Assembly: GCA_002422305.1 (NCBI GenBank)
Contig: DIUG01000011.1
Location: 1 to 64,000 of the forward strand
DNA: 64,000 bases
Reading direction: 5' to 3'
Source: Patescibacteria group bacterium UBA6164
Lineage (GTDB): Bacteria > Patescibacteriota > Gracilibacteria > BD1-5 > UBA6164
A program made the position numbers and the translations under genes. Below are positions 12,020 to 22,083 of this stretch, piece by piece. How positions within the stretch are numbered: the stretch's first letter is position 1; every line of letters begins with the position of its first letter. The notes beneath the pieces are model-generated. The model was not told the DNA's origin. It did not search any database and saw only the letters and a program-made list of their open reading frames with translations.

Positions 12020-13204
12020 TTATACTATTATTTGCCCAATAAACTCATCAAAAACAACAAATTCTAAATTAAAATCTCTGTATTTTTCTCTAAATAATTT
12101 ATATTTACTTTCTTTTATGAGATTTTTAGAAAATTTCACTTCATAAGCCTTTTTTTCATCTATTATAAAATCAACTTCATTTTTTGCTTGAGTTCTCCAA
12201 AATTTTATATTTTCAAGTCAAAATTTGAATAAAAATTCTCTCCAAACTATATTTTCAAAATAAGCTCATTTATCAAGTCTAGTATTTATATTTTCAAAAT
12301 TTTTTAGTAAACTATTTCTAAACCCTAAATCATAAAAATATATTTTTGGCATCTTAGATAATTCTTTTCTGATATTTGTATAATATGGTCTAATAATAGC
12401 AATATGAAAACTTTTTTGCATTATATAAATATATTTTTCTACTGTGGGCATACTTAAATTAAAAGTATTTGCTATTTCATTCATATTTAATAATTCTCAA
12501 GATTGACTGGCTAATACTTTCAGAATATTTAGAAATTTATCACTATCAACAATATTTGAATCATAAATATCTTTTTTTACATAGTCTAATGTAAATTCTC
12601 TAAGTCTTTCTATTTTTCTATCATTATCATCAAGTAAAACTATTTCAGGATATCCTCAATAAGTTATATATTCCAAAAATAAAGATTCTATTTTATTTTT
12701 ATATAAAAGTGCTATTTTTTTATTTACAAATAAACTTTCTTTTATCTCTAATTCTTCTTTAAAATCAAGAAATTCTTCAAAATCTAGTGTATAAATATTG
12801 AAAACTTTTTTCCTTCAAATAAGACTATCTTTAAATTTTTGATCTATATAAAAACTACTACTACCAGAAACAACAAGTTTTATATTTTCTTTGTATTCAT
12901 CATAAATATATTTTAAAAAATTTGTTGGATCTTTTAAATATTGAATTTCATCTATAAAAATTATCTGTTTATTATCTGAAGATGATCAAGTTATATCAAA
13001 AAGCTTATTTGGATGAATATTTAAAGTATTTTTTATATCGGGATCTTCCAAATTTAAAAAATATGTTTTTATATTATCTTTAAAATTATTTTTTAATTGT
13101 TTAAGTAAAGTAGTTTTTCCCACTTGTCTAGCTCAAACAAGTAATAAAATCAGATTATTATCAAATTCTTTTAAGATTTTATTATATATTTTTCTAGTTT
13201 TCAT
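12020..13204 (-). CDS. AAA ATPase with DUF4143 C-terminal domain
   Basis: 394 aa. LLLVGARQVGKTTLLKQL (about residues 19-36) is Walker A of the AAA_14 family, KQIIFIDEIQYLKDP is Walker B, and LVVSGSSSFYID is the sensor. The C-terminal part has ITYGGYPEIVLL, a winged-helix segment (LNMNEIANTFNLSMPTVEKY) and the DUF4143 end FENIVWREFLFKFG through NEVDFIIDEKKAYEVKF, a PD-(D/E)XK-like D-x(n)-E-x-K pattern. Function is unknown; such ATPases are abundant in Patescibacteria and often sit in variable loci. It lies between two copies of the glycosyltransferase tail. Confidence 0.88.
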
Positions 13205-13275
13205 TTTAAAATTATTTAAGAATATTAAAATCACTTTTATATATTATTTAATATTTCGATAAAATCAAGTAGTTT

Positions 13276-14463
13276 TTATAAACTATTATACAAACTAAAA
13301 TATTTCTCTATATTTTCATTCCAATCAAATTTTTCTCTAACTAAATCACTAGATTTTCAACTAAGATCTTCATAATTCAATATAGCTTTTTCAAGTCAAT
13401 TTGCAATACTTTCTATATTTCATGATTTAACTAAAATCAAATCTTCTAAACAAGAAATTTCTCTAGTTCATCATACATCAGTTGCAACTAAAACACATTT
13501 TGATAAAAGTCATTCTAAAACTGTTGTAGGAAGTCATTCCCCGTAACTTGGATTTACTAAAATATCAATTGTTGGTAAAAAAGTACTTGCTATAAAATCC
13601 CTATTTTGAAATCATAAAAATTTTATATTTTGTAATTTATTATCTTTTATATATTTTTCTAAAATAATTTTTTCATCTCAATCTCAAAGTATATTTAATT
13701 CAATATTATTATATTTTTCACTTAATTTTCAGAAACTTTCAAGTAATAAATCAACTCACTTTAGTTTTACCAATCTTCAAACAAATCATATTTTTATAAT
13801 TCAATTATTGTTTATTTTTGTATTTGGAATAAAATTTATTCAATTATAAATCACCTCTACTTCCCTATTTACAAACTCTTTTTGTATAAAACTCTTACAA
13901 GCTTCACTTATTGCAACTATTTTATCAGCTTTCTTAAAGATCCATTTTCAAATTAATCTATCATAAATATATGAAATCTTGCTTTTGAATTTACTTCAAA
14001 GTTTCACATAATCCGATCCATGCTCTATATGCACCCATTTTAATTTATGCCTTTTTGCAAATAATCATCCTAAAAAACTTGATAGAAAAAATCTTGTATG
14101 AGTTTGGATAATATATTTACTATCCCCCTTTAGTTCCCCCTTATTAAGGGGGATGTCTGATAAGACAGGGGGATTATTTAGGGATGGGTTAATAATTTTC
14201 AAAACTCTCCAAAACTCTCTCTTCCAAAATTTAGGAACAGGAAAATTTGGGATTATATCAAAAGCTGGTAAAATATAAACCTTATATCAATTTTTTTCAT
14301 ATTCTTTTATTCAGTCTTCTTGTCATACTGAAAAAACTATATTTATCACTTCTCCATAACCTAAACTAACATAAAAACTAGATAACTCTTCAGCTACTGT
14401 TTCAAGTCATCATTTATGTGGTGGAAAATATGGAAGGAATTGGATTATGTTTATTTTATTCAT
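13276..14463 (-). CDS. GT4 family glycosyltransferase with in-frame palindromic repeat
   Basis: 395 aa. INIIQFLPYFPPHKGGLETV is the GT4 N-terminal glycine loop; HIEHGSDYVKL follows. The C-terminal domain has IGFVGRLVKLKGVDLLLESF, LNILGDGDEKIIL, and NPSYGEGLPTTVLEGL as the donor-binding motif. Roughly residues 92-114 are encoded by a GC-rich palindrome (14122-14188) and read NNPPVLSDIPLNKGELKGD, in a loop of the N-terminal domain where relatives have no such segment. The frame stays open, so the enzyme may tolerate the insert. Copies of its head (18035-18157) and tail (10404, 11461) occur nearby. Confidence 0.85.
14122..14188. repeat. GC-rich palindromic element inside a glycosyltransferase gene
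   Basis: Blocks of ATCCCCCTT and AAGGGGGAT form an inverted pair flanking a TTATTAAGG centre, with a second CAGGGGGAT block. Base composition contrasts sharply with the AT-rich gene. The insert keeps the reading frame and adds about 22 residues. Related to the ends of the DUF559-linked elements. Confidence 0.65.
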
Positions 14464-14665
14464 ATTCTATTAGATTGTTATTTTTATTTAGTGCAACCAA
14501 TGGTTGTAGGTTTTCAATCTAGTGTATTATATATTATGATATTATCTTTTCTATTTATTATTTTTACTTATAAATTTTTAAATTATTATTTTTCATCTCT
14601 TCAACTCAAAAATTTGCAATATTTGCTTTGTTTATACTCACTTTTTTAGATAAATCAATTTTAGA

Positions 14666-14824
14666 TTAGTTATATTTTATAGCAAGTATAATACTTTCAT
14701 CATGCTTTTTCATAAGTGATAATAAGTTTTTATGCTCTTGTATTTCTAAAATTTCTAAGCTTCAATAAATAGGTGCAAACTCTATATCATATATTGTAGT
14801 TTGTTTTATAGGCACTTTATTCAT
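14666..14824 (-). pseudogene. antitoxin remnant fused to toxin end (second copy)
   Basis: 52 codons: MNKVPIKQTTIYDIEFAPIYG, then QEHKNLLSLMKKHDE and ILAIKYN. The middle matches the antitoxin at 11824-11982, and the end matches the bases of the toxin 3' end near 11700. An internal deletion appears to have joined antitoxin and toxin ends. Its start overlaps the 46-aa ORF upstream, so it may still be translated. Confidence 0.4.
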
Positions 14825-14957
14825 AAATTAATTCTAAATTATATTTTTTTGCTATTTTTAGCATATTTAATAATCTCAAAATATTATAATTTTCACCAAA
14901 TATATAATCTATTTCTTCTCTAACTTTAGGAAATAAATCATAACTTACAAAACCCAT
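14817..14957 (-). CDS. small hypothetical protein, 46 aa
   Basis: MGFVSYDLFPKVREEIDYIF starts 13 bases inside the end of the ATPase gene and its stop overlaps the next small ORF. It contains three GG-free helices and no TGA codon. Coupled position suggests it is translated with the ATPase. No family recognised. Confidence 0.4.
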   Translation of the reverse strand: MGFVSYDLFPKVREEIDYIFGENYNILRLLNMLKIAKKYNLELIYE

Positions 14958-16210
14958 TTATAAAAAGGCAACACTTCAATACTCATTCAATCTATAACAA
15001 TATTCTCTTCTTGCTCAAAACTTATAAGTATAGCTTTTTTAAGCTTAAATTTATCCATAGCATCTACACATCCATCTATCTCTCTTTGATAATTTTCATT
15101 ATTCAAATCATAACAAACTTGATATACCAAATTTTCTTTTTTATTTATTACAAAATCTGTCTCACTTCCATTTTTCAAGAAAAAAACATCTTCTCAAAAC
15201 TCTCTATAAAGTTCTATAAAAACAGCATTTTCAAGCAGTTTTCAGTAATTGTCAGAAAAACTAAAACTTATAGCATTCAAAAAACCATTATCAAAAATAT
15301 AAAACTTTTTAAGAGTTTGTTTACTTAGAGAATAATCAAATTTTGATAAACTTTTTCAAAAATATATAGTATCTAGATAATCTATAAAATTATATAATAT
15401 ATTTTTATCAAATTTGAATCACAGAGACTTTAGATTATTTCATATCTTATTTATAGAATATTCTTTTGTGGTAGTTTGTATTAGTTGTTTTACAAAATTC
15501 TTTAGTAAAGACACATCTTTCACTTTATATCTTTCTATTATATCATTATAAAGCATTACATCAAAATATTCTTGAAGAGTTTTTATTTTTAAATCATTTT
15601 CAAAGTTTATTATTTCAGGAAATCATCACCAGGTGATATATTCTTTTTGTAAGTTCAAAATATTAGCTTTTCAAATAGTTGAATGATAATTTATTTTTTG
15701 ATCTTTAAATCTCAAAAATTCATCAAAACTTAGAGGCAGCACTTCAAAAGTCAAGCTTCTTCATCTAAGAGATGTTGCTATCTCTTTACTTAAAAGTTTT
15801 GCATTGCTTCAAGTAATAAATATGTTTGTAGTTATATTATCATAAAGTCTTCTTACAAACTTTTCCCATCCAATTATATTTTGTATCTCATCAAAGAAAA
15901 AATAAGTATTTTCAAGTTCTTTGTCAATATATAATTCTAGATAAGCATCAATAATAATTTGTAATTCACTACCATCAATGTTTATTCTTTCATCTTCAAA
16001 GTTTATATATACAATATTTGTTTTTTCTATTAAGTCTTTTAATAGTTTGTTTATTGTATTGAAAAGCAGATAACTTTTTCAAGACCTTCTAGGTCAGATA
16101 ATAGAAATTATTTTTTTGGTATCTAGAGGAATATTTATATCTCTTTCTTTTCATATTTTAACCTCGCTTTCATGAAAGTCAGAAATAATTTGCTTAAATA
16201 TATTTTTCAT
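14945..16210 (-). CDS. AAA ATPase with DUF4143 C-terminal domain
   Basis: 421 aa. IISIIGPRRSGKSYLLFNTI is Walker A (GPRRSGKS, two Gly being TGA), TYFFFDEIQNIIGWEKFVRR is Walker B, and IFITGSNAKLLSKEIATSLR is the sensor/arginine region typical of this group. WGGFPEIINF and GKLLENAVFIEL through GSETDFVINKKENLVYQVCY form the C-terminal DUF4143 part with a PD-(D/E)XK-like pattern. It leads a short minus-strand unit with two small ORFs. Role unknown. Confidence 0.88.
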
Positions 16211-16402
16211 AATAAATGTTTATTTATGTAAATTCAAGAAATATTATACATATTATTTATGTGAATTCAAGAAATAATTTTATTTTTATTCTCAAAATGT
16301 TACTATCAACTGAGAATATATTTAATTAAGATAATAGCTTAATATAACAAAGGGCTAAAGCCTAATGCCATTAAGTTAAGGGAAATAGAGGTATATATTT
16401 TC

Positions 16403-16523
16403 TAATCCCTCCCTCTCGTACCTCGGGTACTCCCTTTGGAAAAGGGAGAAATAATATGATTAGTAATATAAATCCTTTTTAATCTCCCTTTTTCAAAGGG
16501 AGTACCCGCAAGGGGGAGGGATT
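16403..16523. mobile_element. gene-free palindromic element related to the DUF559 elements
   Basis: Left arm starts TAATCCCTCCC and runs through CTCCCTTTGGAAAAGGGAG; the right arm is its inverse, TTTCAAAGGGAGTACCC then GGAGGGATTA. Both arms match the ends of the DUF559 element at 26431-26943, but only about 35 AT-rich bases lie between them. This is the expected form of a deletion derivative. Confidence 0.65.
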
Positions 16524-16560
16524 AAAACCATAGTACATAATTTCTTAACTTAATGGTATT

Positions 16561-16632
16561 GGGCTAAAGCCCTCTGTTAACAAACTGATTTTAACTTTTG
16601 TGTAATATTTTGTCAACAGAGGGCTTTAGCCC
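16561..16632. repeat. long hairpin
   Basis: Arms of 22 bases (16561-16582 and 16611-16632) pair with a single mismatch around a 28-base loop; each arm itself contains the GGGCTAAAGCCC / GGGCTTTAGCCC palindrome. Strong structure in an AT-rich background, part of the nested element. Confidence 0.7.
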
Positions 16633-16719
16633 TTTGAATAATTTATTTCAGTTGATAGTAACAAAATTTGATTGTTAAAACTAAATGCAAACATATTCTT
16701 GAAAAAATATACTAGTTTT

Positions 16720-17964
16720 TTAATCCATTTCTTTTAACCAGTCTAGTATATTATAATGCTTAATTCATTCATAATTATTTACAAATAAATTATCATTTGA
16801 AATAACTATTTTTCCCCATCAATCCTTGATACTAAGTAAATTTCAAAACTCTCTTTCAATAACTTTTTCATCAGATAATAAATAAGCTACTTGAATATAT
16901 TTTTTCTCTCAATTTTTTTCAGCTATAAAATCTATTTCTTTTTCTCAAAGTATTCAAACAGTAACATTATATCAATTTGAAACTAAATGATTATAAACAA
17001 TATTTTCATAAACTCATCAAATATCATCTTTTAAACTCAATCAAACCATACTATTTCTTATTCACAAATCAAAAGGATATGTTTTTTTTGTGATTTCAAA
17101 AAGTTTCTTTCATCTTATATCATATCTATTAACTTCATCAAAAAGATAAGAATTAAAACTAAAATCCATATAATTTAATATAGTTTCTGTGGAAGTTTTT
17201 ATTTTTTCATTTTTTAAAAAATTTGAAATATTTTTTGAGTTTATCAAATTTCAAAACTCTTTAAATAAAAATTTATGAATATTTTTAAGCAAACTAGGAT
17301 TTCTTATGTTTTCATATTCAAGTAAATCTTTTACAAAAATAGTATTATAAATTCATCTAAGATATTCTATTTTTATATTTTCATCACTTATATTTACAGT
17401 TGCAGGAAGTCATCAATATTTTATATATTCATTTAATAAGTCATTATCTATATCTTGATTTTTAAATAAGCCAAATTCATTTAAAGATAATGGAAAAATT
17501 TTTTTGGAAATATATCTTCATCTAAGATTTGTTCATATATCTTTTGATAAAAGTTTTGAATTAGATCAAGTTATAAAAATAATACTTTCAGGATAAGAGC
17601 TCCAGATTGATAAAATAAATTTTTGCCAATCTTGTATTTCCTGAATCTCATCAATTCATACAAAAAACTTATTTCAGACTTTGTTTTTTTCTTTCCATTT
17701 TAAAAAGTAATCATTTAAATCTTTATAATTTTCAATATTATCATATTCAAGCCATTCTTTATTTATATAAAAAATCTCATTTTCTTTTATTTTTTTTTCG
17801 TTTAATAATTTATTAATTATACTAAAAATAAAAAAACTCTTTCATACTCTTCTAGCTCAAACTATTATTTTAATAAATGGAGCAAAACAAAAATCATCAA
17901 AATCTTCTAAATATTTTTCTCTTGTTATAGTACTTTTTATAAACTCTTTTATTTTATTATTCAT
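16720..17964 (-). CDS. AAA ATPase with DUF4143 C-terminal domain
   Basis: 414 aa. IKIIVGARRVGKSFFIFSII is Walker A, KFFVGIDEIQEIQDWQKFI is Walker B, and FITGSNSKLLSKDIGTNLRG is the sensor. YIKYGGLPATVNI and GVYENIVYNHLV, then EKEIDFIAEKNGEKKYIQVA give the C-terminal nuclease-like DUF4143 pattern. Closest in arrangement to the plus-strand ATPase at 20775-22001 (shared endings such as EREFGNLL). Role unknown. Confidence 0.88.
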
Positions 17965-18034
17965 AATAATTTAAGTTATTAATAAGTTATAACTGAATTA
18001 TATTAAAAATATATTTTAAATCAAGTATATATTT

Positions 18035-18157
18035 TTATTTTTCAAATAAATCATAATATTTTTTACTCCAATAAAAATAATACTGTTCTGCATGAGTTTC
18101 AAGTCATCATTTGTGTGGTGGAAAATATGGAAGGAATTGGATTATGTTTATTTTCAT
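18035..18157 (-). pseudogene. glycosyltransferase reduced to its two ends (40 codons)
   Basis: MKINIIQFLPYFPPHKGGLE is the head of the GT4 at 13276-14463, with bases almost identical over the first 60 positions. It runs straight into YYFYWSKKYYDLFEK and a stop, which looks like a glycosyltransferase tail. All catalytic parts are missing. An in-frame internal deletion is the simplest explanation. Confidence 0.65.
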
Positions 18158-18206
18158 AATAAATATTAGAATTAAATTATTTCATCAAAATCAAAAACTA
18201 TAAAAT

Positions 18207-19265
18207 CTAATTCAAAAACATCTTTTCAAAAGCTTTTCTAATTGTCTGACTATTTGCAGTAATTTTTTGCTCTATTGAATCATAAAACCATACATCTATA
18301 TCTACAAGCTTCTTTATTAATTCAAAATTTAATCAATCTCAATTTTTTGTTATATACTCTCAATCTTTAGATATTATTTTTGAAATATCTTTAAATATTT
18401 TTCCCTCTTCTTTTGTAAATATTTTTCTAAATTTATATAAATCAAATATTTTAGCATATTCATCTTTTATTAATTTTTCAACTCAAATTTTATAATCACC
18501 TGTATTTTTATAATCCATTAAACATTGCCATATTTCCCACACACTTCATCATAGATTTCCCCAAAAATACTCTACTATTTCATTATTTAGTCATTCTTTT
18601 TCTCAAAGCCAATACTCTACATCTTTTTTTTCTAAATGATCTATTAAATAATACTTAGAAGTATTTTTTAATTTAGCATTATTGTATAATTCTTCTATAT
18701 AATAACTATCACTTGTAGCACAAATTACATGTGCTAAATGATTTACTTTTGTTAATCTTATAAAAAATTTAAATAATTCTTCTACTAATAATAAATTATT
18801 TTCTTTATCTATTATTATATTTTTTAAATATTGAAATTCATCTAAAATTATTACTGGTTTTATTCATCTTTCATTAGCTTTTCTTAATTTTCTTTCCATT
18901 ACTTCAAATACATTTGTTTTTATTGCTTTTTCATCATCTATATCCCAACCAAAAAATCATAAATTTATTTTTATTCAACTTACTATTTCTTTTACTTTTC
19001 ATTTTAAATCTTCTGGAAAAAATATATTTTTAAAATCTGAAAAATTTGTTAATAAAATTCATCTCATATCAATATATTGTATAGCATATTTATCTTGTTC
19101 TAGTTCATTTATTACTTTATTTATTAATGTAGTTTTTCCTGTTGATTTTGGTCAATATATAAACAAAATACTTGTCGGTGCATTTCATAAATAAGCATTT
19201 ATATATTCTGTTTCAGCTACTCTATTTATAAATGGTGGTAATTCATCAAAATATTTTTTTGTCAT
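18207..19265 (-). CDS. archaeal-type AAA ATPase (ATPase_2-like)
   Basis: 352 aa. FINRVAETEYINAYL near residue 12 is the start typical of the ATPase_2 (PF01637-like) group. ILFIYGPKSTGKTTLINKVI is Walker A, PVIILDEFQYLKNI is Walker B, and HVICATSDSYYIEELY is the sensor. It lacks the DUF4143 end of its neighbours, ending in a helical domain (EYFWGNLGGSVWEIWQCL). Such ATPases are often near toxin-antitoxin or defence genes; no function is assigned. Confidence 0.82.
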
Positions 19266-19366
19266 AATTTTATTAGTTAAATTTTAATAATTTTATTATA
19301 TTTAATTTTATTTTTTTTACAATCATTAGTTTTTCTAAAGTAATATCATATAATCCTTAAAAAACT

Positions 19367-19396
19367 AATAAAGATATGAAAAATCATCTCTTTATT
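19367..19396. repeat. terminator-like hairpin, upstream copy flanking an ATPase gene
   Basis: AATAAAGATATGA pairs with TCATCTCTTTATT with one mismatch, followed by a T run. The sequence from CTAATAAAG to TTTGATTTATTT nearly repeats after the ATPase gene at 20675. It lies between divergent genes, where a terminator has no obvious job, so it is probably the end of a gene that was replaced. Confidence 0.55.
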
Positions 19397-19405
19397 TTTA
19401 AAAAT

Positions 19406-19433
19406 TTGATTTATTTCTATTTGTGTATATAAT
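19406..19433 (+). promoter_or_regulatory. promoter for the ATPase at 19471
   Basis: TTGATT, 16-base spacer, TATAAT; the -10 box ends 37 bases before the ATG. The same -35/-10 pair and spacer recur at 20713, 27819 and 38448, which supports it. Confidence 0.6.
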
Positions 19434-19470
19434 AACAAACAATTGAGTTTATATTATAATTTAAACACAA

Positions 19471-20676
19471 ATGAGAAATCAATATAAGATATTAAAACAA
19501 GTTGAAGAAAATCTTTTAAATGAAAAATACAAATCATATAAAAGAGATGATTTTTTTAAAATAGACTGGTCGAATAAAGTTATTTGAATTTTTTGAGAAA
19601 GATGAGTATGAAAAACTACTGTCTTAATACAAAAAAGAAAAGAGATTGACAATTCATTTTATTTTTCTGCTGACAATAGTGCAATAAAAGCAAATTGATT
19701 ATTCAATTTCGTAATGTTTTGTTTTAATAATTTTGAAATAAAAACATTTTTTATAGATGAAATTTTCAAGTATGAAAACTGGAAGCAGGAATTAAAAAAT
19801 ATTATAGATTCTTTTCCTCAATTACATATTATATTTTCTTGATCTTCGTCTATGGCATTATATGATTGAGTAATTGATTTATGAAGAAGAGTATATGATT
19901 ATAAAATAAATACTTTAAGTTTTAGAGAATTTTTAAAACTAAAATACAATTTAGATATCAAACAAATTACACTAAAAGAAATAATTGAAAATCATGAAAA
20001 TATATCAACAATGTATTCAATAAAAATAAAAGAAATATATTTTGAAGAATATTTAAAAATGTGAGCTTATCCTTTTTGACTCGATATAAATTTTGCATCA
20101 TTTATCAATTTATTACAAAAAACTCTTGATAGAATTATTTTGGAAGATTTACAATATATAAAAAATTTTCAAACTTCAAGTTTAGATAAATTATCAAAAC
20201 TGATTTATTTTATAGCTAATACTTCTCCATCAGAATTAAGTATAAATCATTTGAGTAAAAAAATTTGAATTGATAAAAATCTTGTTGATAATGTTTTATA
20301 TTTGCTTTCAAAAATATGAACAATAAATTTAATACAAAAGTGAGAAAAAGTTTCAGAAAAAGTAAGAAAAGAATACAAGATTTTTCTATGAGATACAAAT
20401 AAATATTATGTAAACAACTATAATCCAGAAATTTGAACCATTAGAGAAGCTTTTTTTGTAAGTGAAATAAAAAAAATAAAAAATATAGAAATAACTCTTC
20501 CTCAAAAAAGTGATTTTTGTATTGAATATAATAATGAAAAATATATTTTTGAAATATGATGAAAAAATAAGCAACTTTCAAAATATCCAGAAAATACCTT
20601 TATCATAAAAGATAATATAGAAGTTTCTGAAAATAAAAAAATAATTCCTCTATGGCTTTTTGGTTTTATAAACTAA
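19471..20676 (+). CDS. AAA ATPase (AAA_14-like)
   Basis: 401 aa. KVIGIFGERGVGKTTVLIQK (about residues 35-54) is Walker A, KTFFIDEIFKYENWKQEL is Walker B, IIFSGSSSMALYDG is the sensor. The middle has a winged-helix segment (LSINHLSKKIGIDKNLVDNV), and the end KSDFCIEYNNEKYIFEIGGK resembles the D-x(n)-E-x-K nuclease-like part of DUF4143 proteins. It stands as a single-gene unit with its own promoter and terminator, both repeated around the next ATPase. Confidence 0.85.
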
Positions 20677-20708
20677 TAAAGAGATAATAAGTCATCTCTT
20701 TATTTTTT
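20675..20708 (+). terminator. rho-independent terminator
   Basis: AATAAAGAGAT and ATCTCTTTATT form an 11-bp stem with an 8-base loop, followed directly by a T run. The stem begins within the ATPase stop codon. Confidence 0.75.
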
Positions 20709-20712
20709 AAAT

Positions 20713-20740
20713 TTGATTTATTTACACTTTTCAATATAAT
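20713..20740 (+). promoter_or_regulatory. promoter for the ATPase at 20775
   Basis: TTGATT, 16-base spacer, TATAAT; the sequence up to the -10 box matches the promoter at 19406 in layout and in much of its bases. The -10 box ends 34 bases before the ATG. Confidence 0.6.
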
Positions 20741-20774
20741 AAAAACATATATCATTTAATAATAAATATTCACT

Positions 20775-22001
20775 ATGATGAAAATATATAATAAAAGGCC
20801 CTTGTATATTGAAAAAATCAAGCCTTTTATAGATAAAGATATTATTAAAGTACTTATTTGACAAAGAAGAGTTGGAAAAAGTTATATTTTATTTCAAATA
20901 ATTGATGAATTAAAAAATAATTACCTAGTAAAAGAAGAACAAATAATTTATATAAATAAAGAATTAAATGAATTTGATTTTATAAAAAATTACCAAGATT
21001 TACTAGATTTTATAAAAAAAGATGATTCTGAAATAAATTCAGAATGACTAATTAAAAAATATATTTTTATTGATGAAATTCAAGATATAGAAAACTTCGA
21101 AAAAGCACTTAGAGACATGCAAGCTTTATGAAATTATGATATTTACATATCTTGAAGTAATGCAAATATGTTATCAAGTGAAATAGCGACATTTTTGACT
21201 TGAAGATATATAGAATTTGAAATTTTTCCACTAAATTACATTGAATTCTTAGATTTTCATAAATTAGAAAAATGAAAAGAAAGTTTTTTGAAATATATAA
21301 AATTTTGATGACTGCCATATTTAAAAAATCTAGAATTAAAGGATGAAATAGTATATGATTATATAAAAAATGTTTATAATACTATACTTTTAAAAGATAT
21401 AGTTAGAAGATATAATATAAGAAATATAGATTTTTTAGATAAACTTATTATTTATTTATCTGATAATATTTGAAGTCTATTTACGGCTAATAATATTTCT
21501 AAATATTTAAAATCTCAAAAAATAAATATTTGAACAAATGTTGTACTAGAATATTTAAATCATATAACTAGTGTTTATCTAGTAAATAAAGTAAAAAGGC
21601 AAGAAATAGTTTGAAAAAAAATATTTGAAATAAACGATAAATATTTTTTTTCTGATTTGTGAATAAGAAATAGTATTTTGTGATGATATAAACAAGTAGA
21701 TATAGGGAAAATTATAGAAAATATTGTTTGGTTATATTTTAAATCTATTTGATATAAAATTCATATCTGAAAAAATAAAACTCATGAAATTGATTTTATA
21801 GTAGAAAAATGATCTGATATAAAATATATTCAAGTTTGTTATTTATTACAAGACGAAAAGACAAAAGAAAGAGAATTTTGAAATCTACTTGAAATAAAAG
21901 ATAATTATGAAAAAATAGTTTTATCTTTGGATGACTTTATAGATTGAGATTATAAGTGAATAAAACATTATAATTTGATAGATTATATTTATAGTAATTA
22001 A
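20775..22001 (+). CDS. AAA ATPase with DUF4143 C-terminal domain
   Basis: 408 aa (start at the first of two adjacent ATG codons). IIKVLIGQRRVGKSYILFQI is Walker A, KYIFIDEIQDIENFEKALRD is Walker B, YISGSNANMLSSEIATFLTG is the sensor. IKFGGLPYLKNL and GKIIENIVWLYF with THEIDFIVEKGSDIKYIQV give the DUF4143 end with D and E-x-K-like residues. It starts 99 bases after the previous ATPase stop with an equivalent promoter, as if the two were tandem cassettes. Role unknown. Confidence 0.88.
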
Positions 22002-22083
22002 AATATTTTCACAAAACTTTATATCAAAACTTTTTCTATAAACTATATTTAAAAATGTGAGTTTATCAATCTAAAAACACTCA

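Larger units (their letters stand above)
16299..16662. repeat. nested inverted-repeat element, about 364 bp, no gene
   Basis: Outer 15-base arms GTTACTATCAACTGA (16299-16313) and their exact reverse complement (16648-16662) enclose further inverted pairs: GCCATTAAGTTAAG against CTTAACTTAATGG, a 121-bp GC-rich palindromic element, and a long hairpin at 16561-16632. No open frame of note lies inside. The layout is that of one or more miniature non-coding transposable elements inserted into each other. It fills the gap between two ATPase genes (16211-16719). Confidence 0.65.

Noticed and set aside
14464..14665. Plus-strand ORF covering 14416-14649
   Set aside because: It partly overlaps the head of the minus-strand GT4, is low-complexity and hydrophobic by AT bias, and has no recognisable start context or family; treated as a shadow.
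16211..16719. A protein-coding gene in the gap between ATPases
   Set aside because: No frame longer than a few dozen codons in either strand; the gap is filled by nested inverted repeats.
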